Assembly (NCBI GenBank): GCA_950097015.1
Contig: CATNEN010000039.1
Span: forward strand, 20,577,501-20,641,500
DNA length: 64,000 nucleotides
DNA from: Macrostomum hystrix
Taxonomy: Eukaryota; Platyhelminthes; Macrostomidae
Direction: 5' to 3'
This document shows, one piece after another, positions 15,425 to 27,600 of this stretch (position 1 is the stretch's first letter; the number at the start of each line of letters is the position of its first letter). The translations under genes and the position numbers were made by a program. The notes under the pieces were generated by a model. The model was given only the letters and a program-made list of their open reading frames with translations, was not told the DNA's origin and did not search any database.

Positions 15425-16520
15425 ATGGCCAGCATTGCCGACCAGCGAATCCGTCGCGAATTCAAAGAAGTCATGACTAGCAAAGAGATCACCAGCCATC
15501 AGATACGAGTTCATCCGGCCTCTGATTCTCTCCGCGAGCTGCGCGGCGAAATCGCCGGTCCGCCTGACACGCCGTACGAGCACGGCCGCTACCAGCTTGA
15601 GATTCGCATACCGGACACCTATCCGTTCTCGCCGCCGGTTGTTAAATTTGTCACCAGAATCTGGCATCCGAATATCAGCTCTGTAACTGGCGCCATCTGT
15701 TTAGATATTCTCAAAGATCAGTGGGCAGCCGCTATGACTCTGCGCACTGTACTGCTGTCTCTGCAGGCCCTCCTAGCCGCAGCCGAGCCAGACGATCCGC
15801 AGGACGCCGTTGTTGCTGGCCAGTACCGGGAGCGTCACGACATCTTTCTAGCGACGGCTCGGCACTGGGCGTACGCCTACGCCGGCGCGCCTGACAGGGA
15901 GCCGGAGCTTACTCGGAAGGTGGCGTCTCTAAAACAGATGGGATTTTCAGAGGTGTGTATAAGGTTTTTGCTTTTAGGCACAATGCTTTTAAGATGCAAT
16001 TTTTATCCTACATACATTAGAATTTATATTTTTGAAAAATAATTGCACAGCTAACTAATGAAAACTTAAAAAAGTTCTTGCTAAAATTTAGTTTGGGATT
16101 TCCAGTGTTGCTTACTAAAAATACACTGAGTAACTTCCTTTTTAGGCTACTTCTGCTAGTGCTGATGAACTGATGTTTTCAGTTAATTAATTTTACTTTA
16201 GCTAATTAAAAATCCTCTATTCAGGCTACTAAATTAATTTAATTACGTGCGAAGTTTACCTTTGTAATGTTTCTTAGTCACATTTCTTGGAATCAAGGCG
16301 TGAGTGGCGAGAATTGCCATCGCCCGCAGCCCTCGTGCAATTATTATTAATAAAATTTCTTGTAATAATTAACCGAGAGGTCCCAAGTTCGATTTTCTAT
16401 TTAGTAACAAACTGTTAATTTTTCTTTAACTTTCAGCACGACAGCCGTGTGGCTCTGTCGATGCACATGTGGAATGTCGACCGGGCCACCGAGCACCTGT
16501 TGAGCCAGGCCGATAGCTGA
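15425..16520 (+). CDS. UBE2K: Ubiquitin-conjugating enzyme E2 K (UBC1/E2-25K type), complete, 2 exons
   Basis: Exons 15425-15952 and 16437-16520 join in phase 0 and give 203 residues (vertebrate UBE2K is 200). E2 K accepts ubiquitin from E1 and builds mainly K48-linked chains. The UBC core shows ELRGEIAGPPDTPYE at about 38-52, IWHPNISS at about 78-85 (HPN motif) and the active-site Cys in GAICLDILKDQWAAAMTL at about 88-105. The TLRTVLLSLQALLAAAEPDD block then matches its orthologues almost exactly. The C-terminal UBA domain (about 163-200) is split across the intron at MGFSE/HDSRVALSM; it distinguishes E2 K from other E2s. A probable 5'-UTR splice acceptor is at 15378, so a non-coding first exon should lie upstream. 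Polyadenylation: AATAAA near 16876. Confidence 0.97.
16295..16352 (+). mobile_element. SINE-A 3' fragment in the UBE2K intron
   Basis: AGCCCTCGTGCAATTATTAT matches the 3' end and (ATT)n tail of the SINE-A copy at 44.07 kb. Only the tail end is present. Confidence 0.45.
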
Positions 16521-17055
16521 GCAGTGCATACTAGCTCTCCTTTGCGCTTTTTATCAATAATTTATTATTGACAGGAAAACAGATGGGCTTCTTTTGTCCG
16601 GTGTTCTTTTAGCCAACACATGTTTTTGTCACATTGTCTGTTACGGCCGACAGACATCCGCAGCTTGTGTATTCTGTACAGATTATTCAGTATATAATTT
16701 TACGCATACCTATTTGTGAACCGTACTTAAATCCCTGTGGGTTTTATGTCTGTCTAAAAATCACCTGTCTTTCTAATCCAGTTTCTCAATCTCTGACCCC
16801 TGCCTCCTCTCATTCCTTTATCCTATTTTCTATTTTATATTCAGCTGTCTATTTCATCCTCAGCTAATGCTAAATAATAAAATATACCATTTCCACTTAA
16901 TTAATTAATCAGTTTGATTGTGCCGGTAACAAGCAGCGTGTTACTAAATTACATATAAAAAAATTTTCGACTCTCTTTTTTAGAATATTAAGCTTACTTG
17001 CTGTTCCATTTCTGTCGCTACTGAAAGAAACACTGCTTGTTGACTTTATCCCAAA
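16521..17055. other. UBE2K 3' flank
   Basis: AT-rich, with no exon. AATAAA near 16876 is the likely end signal. Confidence 0.5.
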
Positions 17056-18700
17056 CTAGTTTCCCAGATCCTCAGTTTAGTCACATTCCCAGATCCTCAG
17101 TTTAAAGACATTCCCAGATCCTCAGTTTTGTCACATTCCCAGATCCTCAGTTTAGACACATTCCCAGATCCTCAGTTTAAATACACATTCCCAGATCCTC
17201 AGTTTAAATACAGATTCCCAGATCCTCAGTTTAAATACACATTCCCAGATCCTCAGTTTAGACACATTCCCAGATCCTCAGTTTAAATACACATTCCCAG
17301 ATCCTCAGTTTAAATACACATTCCCAGATCCTCAGTTTAGACACATTCCCAGATCCTCAGTTTTGTCAAATTCCCAGATCCTCAGTTTAGACACATTCCC
17401 AGATCCTCAGTTTAGACACATTCCCAGATCCTCAGTTTAGACACATTCCCAGATCCTCAGTTTTGTCAAATTCCCAGATCCTCAGTTTAGACACATTCCC
17501 AGATCCTCAGTTTAGACACATTCCCAGATCCTCAGTTTTGTCACATTCCCAGATCCTCAGTTTAGACACATTCCCAGATCCTCAGTTTAGACACATTCCC
17601 AGATCCTCAGTTTTGTCACATTCCCAGATCCTCAGTTTAGACACATTCCCAGATCCTCAGTTTTGTCACATTCCCAGATCCTCAGTTTAGACACATTTTC
17701 AGATCCTCAGTTTAGACACATTCCCAGATCCTCAGTTTAGACACATTCCCAGATCCTCAGTTTAGACACATTCCCAGATCCTCAGTTTAAATACACATTC
17801 CCAGATCCTCAGTTTAAATACACATTCCCAGATCCTCAGTTTAGACACATTCCCAGATCCTCAGTTTAAATACACATTCCCAGATCCTCAGTTTAGACAC
17901 ATTCCCAGATCCTCAGTTTAAAGACATTCCCAGATCCTCAGTTTAAAGACATTCCCAGATCCTCAGTTTAGACACATTCCCAGATCCTCAGTTTAGACAC
18001 ATTCCCAGATCCTCAGTTTTGTCAAATTCCCAGATCCTCAGTTTAGACACATTCCCAGATCCTCAGTTTAGACACATTCCCAGATCCTCAGTTTAGACAC
18101 ATTCCCAGATCCTCAGTTTTGTCAAATTCCCAGATCCTCAGTTTAGACACATTCCCAGATCCTCAGTTTAGACACATTCCCAGATCCTCAGTTTTGTCAC
18201 ATTCCCAGATCCTCAGTTTAGACACATTCCCAGATCCTCAGTTTAGACACATTCCCAGATCCTCAGTTTTGTCACATTCCCAGATCCTCAGTTTAGACAC
18301 ATTCCCAGATCCTCAGTTTTGTCACATTCCCAGATCCTCAGTTTAGACACATTTTCAGATCCTCAGTTTAGACACATTCCCAGATCCTCAGTTTAGACAC
18401 ATTCCCAGATCCTCAGTTTAGACACATTCCCAGATCCTCAGTTTAAATACACATTCCCAGATCCTCAGTTTAAATACACATTCCCAGATCCTCAGTTTAG
18501 ACACATTCCCAGATCCTCAGTTTAAATACACATTCCCAGATCCTCAGTTTAGACACATTCCCAGATCCTCAGTTTAAAGACATTCCCAGATCCTCAGTTT
18601 AAAGACATTCCCAGATCCTCAGTTTAGACACATTCCCAGATCCTCAGTGTAGACACATTCCCAGATCCTCAGTTTAAAGATACATGCGCAGATCCTCAGT
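17056..18700. repeat. 25-27 bp intergenic minisatellite with a 656-bp higher-order duplication
   Basis: About 64 copies of a unit with the invariant core TTCCCAGATCCTCAGTTT and a variable spacer (AGACACA, TGTCACA, AAATACACA, AAAGACA). The rare variant ATTTTCAGATCC at 17695 recurs at 18351, exactly 656 bp later. The two 228-bp open frames at 17463 and 18119 are identical, so a block of about 25 units was duplicated in tandem recently. Confidence 0.95.
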
Positions 18701-19330
18701 TTACAATGGAGTGCATCTAGGTGCTCAAAAATTCATCGCAAGGTTTGTTAATCACACCAATTCTCGATGCCGTCATCATTCAATACCTTCTGCATTTTGT
18801 GATTAGCTTGATAAGTAATTAACTAATAAATAATGTCCCATAGTAGTTAATTAGCTCGAAAGGCAATCGCTTTAATTATAGAAATTCAAGTAGCCAATAA
18901 AGAACAAACCGAATTATTAAAGAAGAGACTCGGATACGTTGATTTCGCATTGCGGCAACATTTAGGATGCATTATTGCGTTTAACGCAATTATTATTATT
19001 TATTTATAAAGTTCAGCAAATGTACGAGTAGTATGAGAAAGAGAACGCAGAATATATCATAATTCAGTGTATACCGAGATGAGTCTCTTACTTGTATGGA
19101 ATGCATACACAACAGTGTACAATGGCCAGGTAAAACCAGCATTAATACAATACAGGAAATTGATTTTGACGGGACTTTGTTTAATAAAGTCCCACCTTAA
19201 TTGATTCTCTGCATGGAGATTAAAAATTTGTTTTGAAGAAAACTTTTAATAACTAAAAGGGTGCGCTATAAAATAAGATTTGACGACCAAGAATCACGCA
19301 CTTGACAATAATAACATTTTCAGCCCTCAA
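18701..19330. other. Intergenic AT-rich DNA
   Basis: No exon, array or mobile element was recognised. Confidence 0.5.
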
Positions 19331-19812
19331 CTCTGTCTCTCGTCTGTATCGTTTCTCCCCTCACATCTATATATCTCCCTTGTCTCATCTTTCCTGTCTC
19401 CTCTCTCCCGTCTCCTCTCTCCCGTCTCATCTCTCCCCTGTCTCACATCTCTCTTTTCTCATCTCTGCCCTGTCTCATCTCTGCCCTGTCTCATCTCTCC
19501 CCTGTCTCATCTCTGCCCTGTCTCATCTCTGCCCTGTCTCATCTCTCCCGTCTCCTTTCTCCCGTCTCATCTCTCCCCTGTCTCTCATCTCTACCCTGTC
19601 TGATCTCTGCCCTGTCTCATCTCTGCCCTGTCTCATCTCTGCCCTGTCTCATCTCTCCCGTCTCCTCTCTCCCCCTGTCTCGTCTCTCCCGTCTCATCTC
19701 TCCCCTGTCTCACATCTCCCGTGTCTCATCTCTCCCCAGTCTCATCTCTCCCGTCTCATCTCTCCCCTGTCTCATCTCTCCCCTGTCTCCTCTCTCCCGT
19801 CTCATCTCTTCA
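19330..19812. repeat. ~16-bp pyrimidine-rich minisatellite downstream of the GPCR
   Basis: Irregular copies of a 16-bp unit (TCTCATCTCTGCCCTG, TCTCATCTCTCCCGTC). The sequence and period match the array at 130-600 closely. Confidence 0.85.
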
Positions 19813-19948
19813 TTGAAAATTATCTCTCCTCAGTCAATGCGGCCAGCTGTCGCCTTTTAGTTGTTCTCTTCGGTCCGTGAGGTATAATTGCCGCGACCCC
19901 TGCTTTAGCTACAGGAGAAATGTGATGCACACGACCCGGGAGCGGGCC

Positions 19949-21046
19949 TCAGACGCTGGTGACCGCATGCAGCCTTTTGGAGGCGCTGTCCGAGCTAGAC
20001 GGTCTCGGCGTCCGGCGATGAGCGGCGCTAAAGCGATGCTTCATTCGCTGCAGGCTGGCTCTGAAGGTGCGGCTGTAACTCATCAGCACCAGAAAGTTCA
20101 GGCAGGAGTCCAACGGCACGCACAGCATGCCCCAGGAGGTGACCGACTCCAGCAGGAACAGGGCTGGCTGCAGGTCGAGCAGCGTCTCGAACGGGTGTGT
20201 CAGGAAGTGAAAAAAGGTCGCCAGCTGGAGGGTGGCAAACGGGAACTCCAGAGCGACGAAGCCGAAGGACAGCATGAGGATCATTTTGCAGGAGCGGCGC
20301 AGGGAGCTGTGTTGAAAGGTCTGCCGCTTCAAGGCCCAGGCCATGCGACCGCCCAGGCCGGCGATGCCGAGGCCTGGCAGTAGGACGCCCAGCAGGGCGA
20401 GGCTGGCGAATCGCAGCAGGCCGGGCCGGATTTTGTCGCGGAACTCGGCAACGCTCATCATTTGCAGCGTCCCGTTGGTGCCGACTGGCCAACTCAGCGA
20501 AGTCTTTGTTGTCATAGTGGAAACTGTCGTCACGTCTTCAAGTTCCTTTGAATCCTCGATTGAAGAGCTAGCGACGTTCTCAGTTGAGCTGTCTGGGAGC
20601 TTGCCGCTGGCAAGGACGGCACTCACGAACACGAGGGCAGCCGACAGGCACACAATGAGCAACATCGCCTTGGCCTGGTTGCGCCAATTGAACCAGTCCG
20701 GTCTGCCGCGCAGCGGCCGGATCACCGCGAAGGTCCTGCAGGCGGTGAGCACAAGGAGCCAGCCGTTGCGCACAGTGTGCAGGGTGTGTAGGCCGGAGTC
20801 CAAGCTGCCGCGCTGCTGCGGCCAGTCCAGACGATGCAGCGTCAGGTGCAACGCCAGGAATAGCGTCAGCGAGATCTCCGTGGCTGTCAGCACTAGCAGG
20901 CTGTTGCCCTTGCTGCGAGTTGGCCCAACCGGGCCGCCTTTGATGAGCACGGTCATCAGGAAGATGTTCATGCACAGGGCGGTCATGGCAGCCGCTAGCG
21001 TCAGTGCCCATGGCACAGTCTCGTTAATTGGAGCATCGTCTTCCAT
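19949..21046 (-). CDS. Orphan rhodopsin-type G-protein-coupled receptor, intronless, 365 residues
   Basis: A single uninterrupted exon encodes seven hydrophobic segments at about 13-36, 49-69, 92-110, 125-146, 208-231, 254-280 and 294-322. The DRY region after helix 3 is replaced by CRTFAVIRPL (103-112), which keeps the R-x-x-x-V-x-x-P-L spacing of peptide-type receptors. Helix 7 has DSCLNFLVL (313-321) where NPxxY is usual. N-glycosylation sequons occur at 8-10 and 191-193. The usual disulphide Cys at the top of helix 3 is not visible. The C-tail is basic and Ser-rich. It acts at the plasma membrane; ligand and subfamily cannot be given, although a neuropeptide-type receptor is the best guess. 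It is divergent to the giant gene, whose start lies 1.6 kb away. Confidence 0.85.
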   Translation of the reverse strand: MEDDAPINETVPWALTLAAAMTALCMNIFLMTVLIKGGPVGPTRSKGNSLLVLTATEISLTLFLALHLTLHRLDWPQQRGSLDSGLHTLHTVRNGWLLVLTACRTFAVIRPLRGRPDWFNWRNQAKAMLLIVCLSAALVFVSAVLASGKLPDSSTENVASSSIEDSKELEDVTTVSTMTTKTSLSWPVGTNGTLQMMSVAEFRDKIRPGLLRFASLALLGVLLPGLGIAGLGGRMAWALKRQTFQHSSLRRSCKMILMLSFGFVALEFPFATLQLATFFHFLTHPFETLLDLQPALFLLESVTSWGMLCVPLDSCLNFLVLMSYSRTFRASLQRMKHRFSAAHRRTPRPSSSDSASKRLHAVTSV

Positions 21047-21289
21047 GATGCGGGATTTTTGATGGCTTGAATGTCCCGTCGAGTTCTGGTCGTCGGCATG
21101 GATTTTTCTCTGAATATTCTCTGTTTGATTGTCTCCAGTTTTTCAGTTTCTCTGAGATCCAATCAAAATTCAGAAGAATTTTCGCTTCTGCAGTGGAGAC
21201 CAGAGAAGGATTGCGATTGGTCGGATGAAGCCAGACTGAAACACATTTCTGTCTAGGCTTTCGGGAAACTCGAATGACAGGTAAATATC

Positions 21290-21640
21290 AGATGTCCTGT
21301 CCACTCTGTCTTTAAAGTGGCTGTCAAGTCTTTCTTTGTCGTGTCTGTCCAGTCTGTCTTTGAGGTGGTTGTCCAGTCTGACTTTGTAGCGTCTTTGAGG
21401 ATAGTTGTCCAGTCTGAATGTGAGGTGGCTGTCCAGTCTGGCTTTGAGGTGGCTGTCCAGTCTGTCCTTTTAGGTGGCTGTCCAGTCTGTCTTTGAGGTG
21501 GCTGTCAAGTCTGTCTTTGTCGTGTCTGTCCATTCTGTCTTTGAGGTGGTTGTCCAGTCTGACTTTGTAGCGTCTTTGAGGATAGTTGTCCAGTCTGACT
21601 GTGAGGTGGCTGTCCAGTCTGTCTTTGAGGTGTTTGCACA
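21290..21640. repeat. ~24-bp minisatellite upstream of the GPCR
   Basis: About 13 imperfect copies of a 24-bp unit (GTCCAGTCTG, TCTTTGAGGTGGCT). A larger block containing CTTTGTAGCGTCTTTGAGGA occurs twice, at about 21380 and 21560, which suggests a 180-bp duplication. Confidence 0.85.
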
Positions 21641-22676
21641 GTGAATCATTGATGAGTTTTCTACTCTATATTTGACTTAGGATACGAGCTATAATTAAAT
21701 CAGTCATCGATGCGAACGAGAACTGTAGTACGGGTTACTTTGGAAGGAAATGACGCATATGGAACATTTTTTTAATTTTTTTTCCTCACAACTTTTTCTT
21801 TTCGAGTTGGAACTATGCGAAGAGACTGCGCATCGGTGCATAGCCTCATTTTCGCTGTCCGTAAAAAAAGTAGTTATATAATTATGTGTCAATCGAACTC
21901 GGCATATGGAACATCGCACTGGAAAGCTAACTAAGATACTGACATTTTTTAACGTGACTTGGCATAATAATGTCATCTGTGATAATTAATATAGACAGGC
22001 CGGGCATTCAGACAGGAGTACTTCTAAGCATAATTATAAAATCTTAAGTGAGCAAATATTTAGAAGTCTGGGTCTCCATCAGATCTTAATACTTTTTTGT
22101 ATCGAGCTGTATTGATTACAATTAAAAACATTTAATTAAATTTAATTACAAAACTCGCACTAATATAGAAGACCACTGCGTATAAATAGAATCGCAAGAT
22201 GTATACACAGAAAAAATTACGAAGCCCGTATAACTCAAAAGTCAGTCAGGGAGACCCTAAGCTTCTCTATCCTCCAGCCAGCCAATCAAATTGCGACAGA
22301 CATCACCCCTTACCCTTCATGTTAGGTTTGATGCCACTGGCTCTTACCTCAGTCATTCTACTGGCTCTCAGTGCGACACCACCCAATCCACCCCCCTTTT
22401 ATCGATCGCTTTATCGGCGAGGCTTAGAGCGCAGTCGTGTACAAACCCTGGCAGCCCAAGTTTATTTCATTTCAAGCTCTGCACCCCCTATGCCTAATTA
22501 TCGAGCTATGCTGTATCACAAAACATATCCAGCCTATTAAAACATACGAACTAAATAAAAACAACATTCTGACAGACTAACACCGAACTACTGAACTGCT
22601 CAACTATTGACTAGCTTTGCTCTAGGTTCTGCACAACAAATCGAACAGGAGGAGAAAGTCAAGGGCCCAAATTAAA
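21641..22676. other. Intergenic region between the divergent GPCR and giant gene
   Basis: AT-rich, with no array and no recognisable exon. It should contain the promoter of the giant gene; no convincing core promoter motif was seen. The 113-codon open frame at 22.2-22.5 kb has no recognisable domain. Confidence 0.5.
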
Positions 22677-24638
22677 ATGGGCGCTAAAAGCTGCGGCTAC
22701 CTGTGGCTTCTATTGTCAGGTGAGGCGATATTCAGGCCATTTTTTCCAATGCAGTTATACTGATTGGCTATACTGTCTAACAAAAGTTATTGTACGGTTG
22801 CTTCTGTTGCCTCTAGTATCCATAATTTCCATCCGATTCAAATGAAAATTAGTGCAAATGAAAGCTGGGAATCTCTGCAACATTTTCTGTTTCACCGTAT
22901 TTTTTTATTCTGGAGTGGCTCGGAACAGCTTGCCGTTTAGCACAGACAGGTCGAATAAAAAAAGTGACAGAATGACATAGAGCAAGCAGTCTATGGCCAA
23001 CTTTCTTCACGCGCTGACAAACTCCACAGAGTGTCTAGGAAGCCTTCTGTCGATCGATCGCTCTGTGTGTGGGGTTTGCTTTACTTCTTCACCCCAGGCG
23101 ACATGTCTATGGCCTAAACTGTCGCACACTGTATAACCCTGTGCTTCCTCGCAAAGTTCCACGACTTAAATTGCCCTTTCTGAGAGACATGCCTGTTGTG
23201 AGCCAAGAAATTCGTTGGATAATCGTTTCGCTTCGAGAGGACGCAGGCTGGTCGCTTGCGTCGGTGAAGAAAGTTGGCCATAGACTGCTTGCTCTATGTC
23301 ATTCTGTCACTTTTTTTATTCGACCTGTCTGTGCTAAACGGCAAGCTGTTCCGAGCCACTCCAGAATAAAAAAATACGGTGAAACAGAAAATGTTGCAGA
23401 CATTCCCAGCTTTCATTTGCACTAATTTTCATTTGAATCGGATGGAAATTATGGATGCTAGAGGCAACAGAAGCAACCGTACAAGAACTTTTGTTAGACA
23501 GTATATTTATTTTGTTTCTCAGTTCTATAATTATTTTGTGATTACAAGGAGCAAAACAAGCCACATAAACATTTTTTGTCTTATTAACCTTTCCTTAAAA
23601 TACTTTCTATCCTTCCTTAAACCATATTTAAAATTTTTGGTTAATAAACATTTCTCAAAACCCAACTTCTAGTCCCAACTTCTAGTCCCGACCTCAATCT
23701 AGTCCTAATCTCTAGCCCCAACCTCTAGCCCCAACCTCTAGTCCCAGCCTCTAGTCCCAACCTCTAGTCCCAACCTCTAGTCCCAACCTCTAGTCCCAGC
23801 CTCTAGTCCCAGCCTCTAGTCCTAACCTCTAGTCCTAACCTCTAGTCCCAACCTCTAGTCCCAACCTCTAGTCCTAACCTCTAGTCCCAACCTCTAGTCC
23901 CTACCTCTAGTACTAACCTCTAGTCCCTACCTCTAGTCCCTACCTCTAGTCCCAACCTCTAGTCCCAAACTCTAGTACTAACCTCTAGTCCCTACCTCTA
24001 GTACTAACCTCTAGTCCCTACCTCTAGTCCCAACCTCTAGTCCCAAACTCTAGTACTAACCTCTAGTCCCTACCTCTAGTACTAACCTCTAGTCCCTACC
24101 TCTAGTCCCTACCTCTAGTACTAACCTCTAGTCCCATTCCCAACCTCTAGTCCCAACCTCTTAATCCCGACCTCTAGTCCCAACCTCTAGTCCCAACCTC
24201 TTAATCCCAACCTCTAGTCCCAACCTCTTAATCCCAACCTCTAGTCCCAACCTCTAGTCCCAACCTCTAGTCCCAACCTCTTAATCCCGACCTCTAGTCC
24301 CAACCTCTAGTCCCAACCTCTTAATCCCAAAGTCCCAACCTCTAGTCCCAACCTCTAGTCCCAACCTCTAGTCCCAACCTCTAGTCCCAACCTCTAGTCC
24401 CAACCTCTAGTCCCAACCTCTAGTACTAACCTCTAGTCCCTACCTCTAGTCCCAACCTCTAGTACTAACCTCTAGTCCCTACCTCTAGTCCCAACCTCTA
24501 GTCCCAACCTCTAGTCCCAACCTCTAGTCCCAACCTCTAGTCCCAACCAAATTAATTTATACAATTTCAGGTGCTTTGTTGTTTTGTGGCGACGCAAAGT
24601 TGTCGAAATATGGGCCCGAAGAGTTCGACGACCTTCTA
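22677..24638 (+). CDS. Giant gene exons 1-2: signal peptide
   Basis: ATG at 22677 opens a 43-nt exon ending TTGTCAG before GTGAGG, phase 1. Exon 2 (24571-24638) completes the hydrophobic segment WLLLSGALLF, with likely cleavage after FCGDA near residue 23. Splitting a signal peptide between exons 1 and 2 is common in animal secreted proteins. The start is supported because this is the only frame that joins exon 2 to give a signal sequence. Intron 1 holds a mariner-like foldback element and a 13-bp array. Confidence 0.75.
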
Positions 24639-27600
24639 GTAAGTATTTTATAAATCGAACTGATTTCTCTAACAAAGCAATTTTACCATTCAACAAGATT
24701 AGCACACTCCAAAACTTGCTAACCCCACTCTAAACCCCAGCTCGCCATGGTATCGTGGAATTCAACAGTGAATTACCAGGAAGACCACAGCTTTGTTGAG
24801 ATGGAACTCTGGTGGAATACGACTGAGCAGCAGGCAAACGGAACGGCTGTTTGCTTACATCTGACGACTGTTGTGTCAAACAATGAAATGTTCGTCATCG
24901 ACTGCACCGACATTCGGCAGTGAGTTAAATTACCATCGCGTGGTTTTTGTCTGTCCAAGATTTTCACTTAGTATCCTATGAATACCAGAAGCATTCACAC
25001 ACCAGATACCGGGTGTCAGGGTGGTACAGTAGATTATACACCAGATACTGGGTGTCAGGGCGGTACAGTAGATTACACACCAGATACTGGGGTGTCAGGG
25101 TGGTACAGTAGATTACACACCAGATACTGGGTGTCAGAGTGGGGCATAAGATGACGCACCAGATACTGGGTGTCAGGGTGGTACAGTAGCTTATACACCA
25201 GATACTGGGTGTCAGAGTGGGGCATAAGATGACGCACCAGATACTGGGTGTCAGGGTGGGGCATAAGATGACGCACCAGATACTGGGTGTCAGGGTGGTA
25301 CAGTAGATTATACACCAGATACTGGGGTGTCAGGGTGGTAGAGTAGATTATACACCAGATACTGGGTGTCAGAGTGGGGCATAAGATGACGCACCAGATA
25401 CTGGGTGTCAGGGTGGTACAGTAGCTTATACACCAGATACTGGGTGTCAGAGTGGGGCATAAGATGACGCACCAGATACTGGGTGTCAGGGTGGGGCATA
25501 AGATGACGCACCAGATACTGGGTGTCAGGGTGGTACAGTAGATTATACACCAGATACCGGGTGTCAGGGTGGTACAGTTGATTATACACCAGATACCGGG
25601 TGTCTGGGTGCTTAGCATTTTAGAGTGCATACTATATTTACATTTAAACACATTTACAGCTCTTCTAGCAGCGAACAATTTCTGTTTTAGCAGAGAAAAA
25701 TGTCCCCCTTTAGCCAATAACAATGTCCCCATCTAGCCGAGAACAATGTCCCTCAGCAGGAAATTATTATACTCCTTTTAGCAACAAACCAAAAGATTTC
25801 TCCGCATCAGAGATTCAAACTCGGGTCAATTAAATTTGCCTATCCTTGCCCCAGGTCCTTACAATACGGCTGTTCCGCCTATTGATAAGGGAGTCGACGA
25901 AACTGCCGACTCCCTTATTAGAGTAACTGCTGAGTGTAACGATTTAAATTGTACTGAAGTATGAACATTCTATCACTTATAGTTGAAGCTTTGTGCACTT
26001 TTTCAAATCAATTAAATCACTGGCCAATGAGCAATTATTCTTGTACGCAATTCAAACTCAGCCTGCCCATTACGCGCGGGTGAGAAAATTCACACATGCA
26101 ACTAATTCAAATTAACTAATTTTTAACACCTGCAGGGACAATCAGTCCTATCAGCATCGAGCACTGCTAGAGTCCACAAAAGTCACATCACCCCAAGCTA
26201 TTGTCAACCTCCTGACTGATCGACTGCGTCCAGTCAGAGCGGTGGTCAGAATCAAAGGTGTGTTATATTATGCTTGCTTAATATTGCGAATCACCTTTGG
26301 CAGTTTTACCTTTATTGATCATTAGCTATTGTAGCCATTTCACAATATTTCACAAGCCTTCTTTATCTCGATTATTGGGAGATTTTGAAAGTTGGGATAT
26401 TTTGAAAGTTGGGATACTTTGAAAGTTGGGATATTTTGAAAGTTGGGATATTTTGAAAGTTGGGATATTTTGATAGTTGGGATACTTTGAAAGTTAAGAT
26501 ATTTTGAAAGTTGGGATATTTTGATAGTTGGGATATTTTGATAGTTGGGATATTTTGATAGTTGGGATATTTTGATAGTTGGGATATTTTGATAGTTGGG
26601 ATATTTTGAAAGTTGGGATATTTTGAAAGTTGGGATATTTTGATAGTTGGGATATTTTGCTTATCGCGAGATTATTAAGGCTAGTATAATTTTTAGTTAT
26701 TTAAAACTAGCATGTTTTGCCCCCCTTCGGGGAGCAGAAATATTTTTAATTCGTCTTGTATATACTTTTTAGCAGCTTTCAGCTTTAGCTTTAGCTTCAG
26801 CTTTATTACTTTCAGCTTTTTTAAGCTACAATGATAACCAAGTTGACAATGATAACCAAGTTGACAATGATAACCAAGTTGACAATGATAACCAAGTTGA
26901 CAATGATAACCAAGTTGACAATGATAACCAAGTTGACAATGATAACCAAGTTGACAATGATAACCAAGTTGACAATGATAACCCAGTTGACAATGATAAC
27001 CCAGTTGACAATGATCCCCCAGTTGACAATGATCCCCCAGATGACAATGATACCCCAGTTGACAATGATCCCTCAGTTGACAATGATAACCAAGTTGACA
27101 ATGATCACCCAGTTGACAATGATCCTCTAGTTGACAATGATCCCCCAGTTGACAATGATCCCCCAGTTGACAATGATCACCCAGTTGACAATGATCCCCC
27201 AGTTGACAATGATCCCCCAGTTGACAATGATCCCCCAGTTGACAATGATACCCCAGTTGACAATGATTCCCCAGATGACAATGATACCCCAGATGACAAT
27301 GAACCCCAGTTGACAATGATCCCCCAGTTGACAATGATCCCCCAGATGACAATGATACCCCAGTTGACAATGATCCCCCAGTTGACAATGATAACCAAGT
27401 TGACAATGATAACCCAGTTGACAATGAACCCCAGTTGACAATGATCCCTCAGTTGACAATGATCCCTCAGATGACAATGAACCCCAGTTGACAATGATCA
27501 CCCAGTTGACAATGATACCCCAGTTGACAATGATCCCCCGGTTGGCCATGATCCCCCAGTTGACAATGATCCCCCAGTTGACAATGATCCCCCAGTTGAC

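Noticed and set aside
20028..21062. Large overlapping frames opposite or within the GPCR
   Set aside because: They are GC-rich shadow frames of the receptor and encode no recognisable domain.
22199..22540. 113-codon frame upstream of the giant gene
   Set aside because: No signal, domain or codon bias; it lies in the presumed promoter region.
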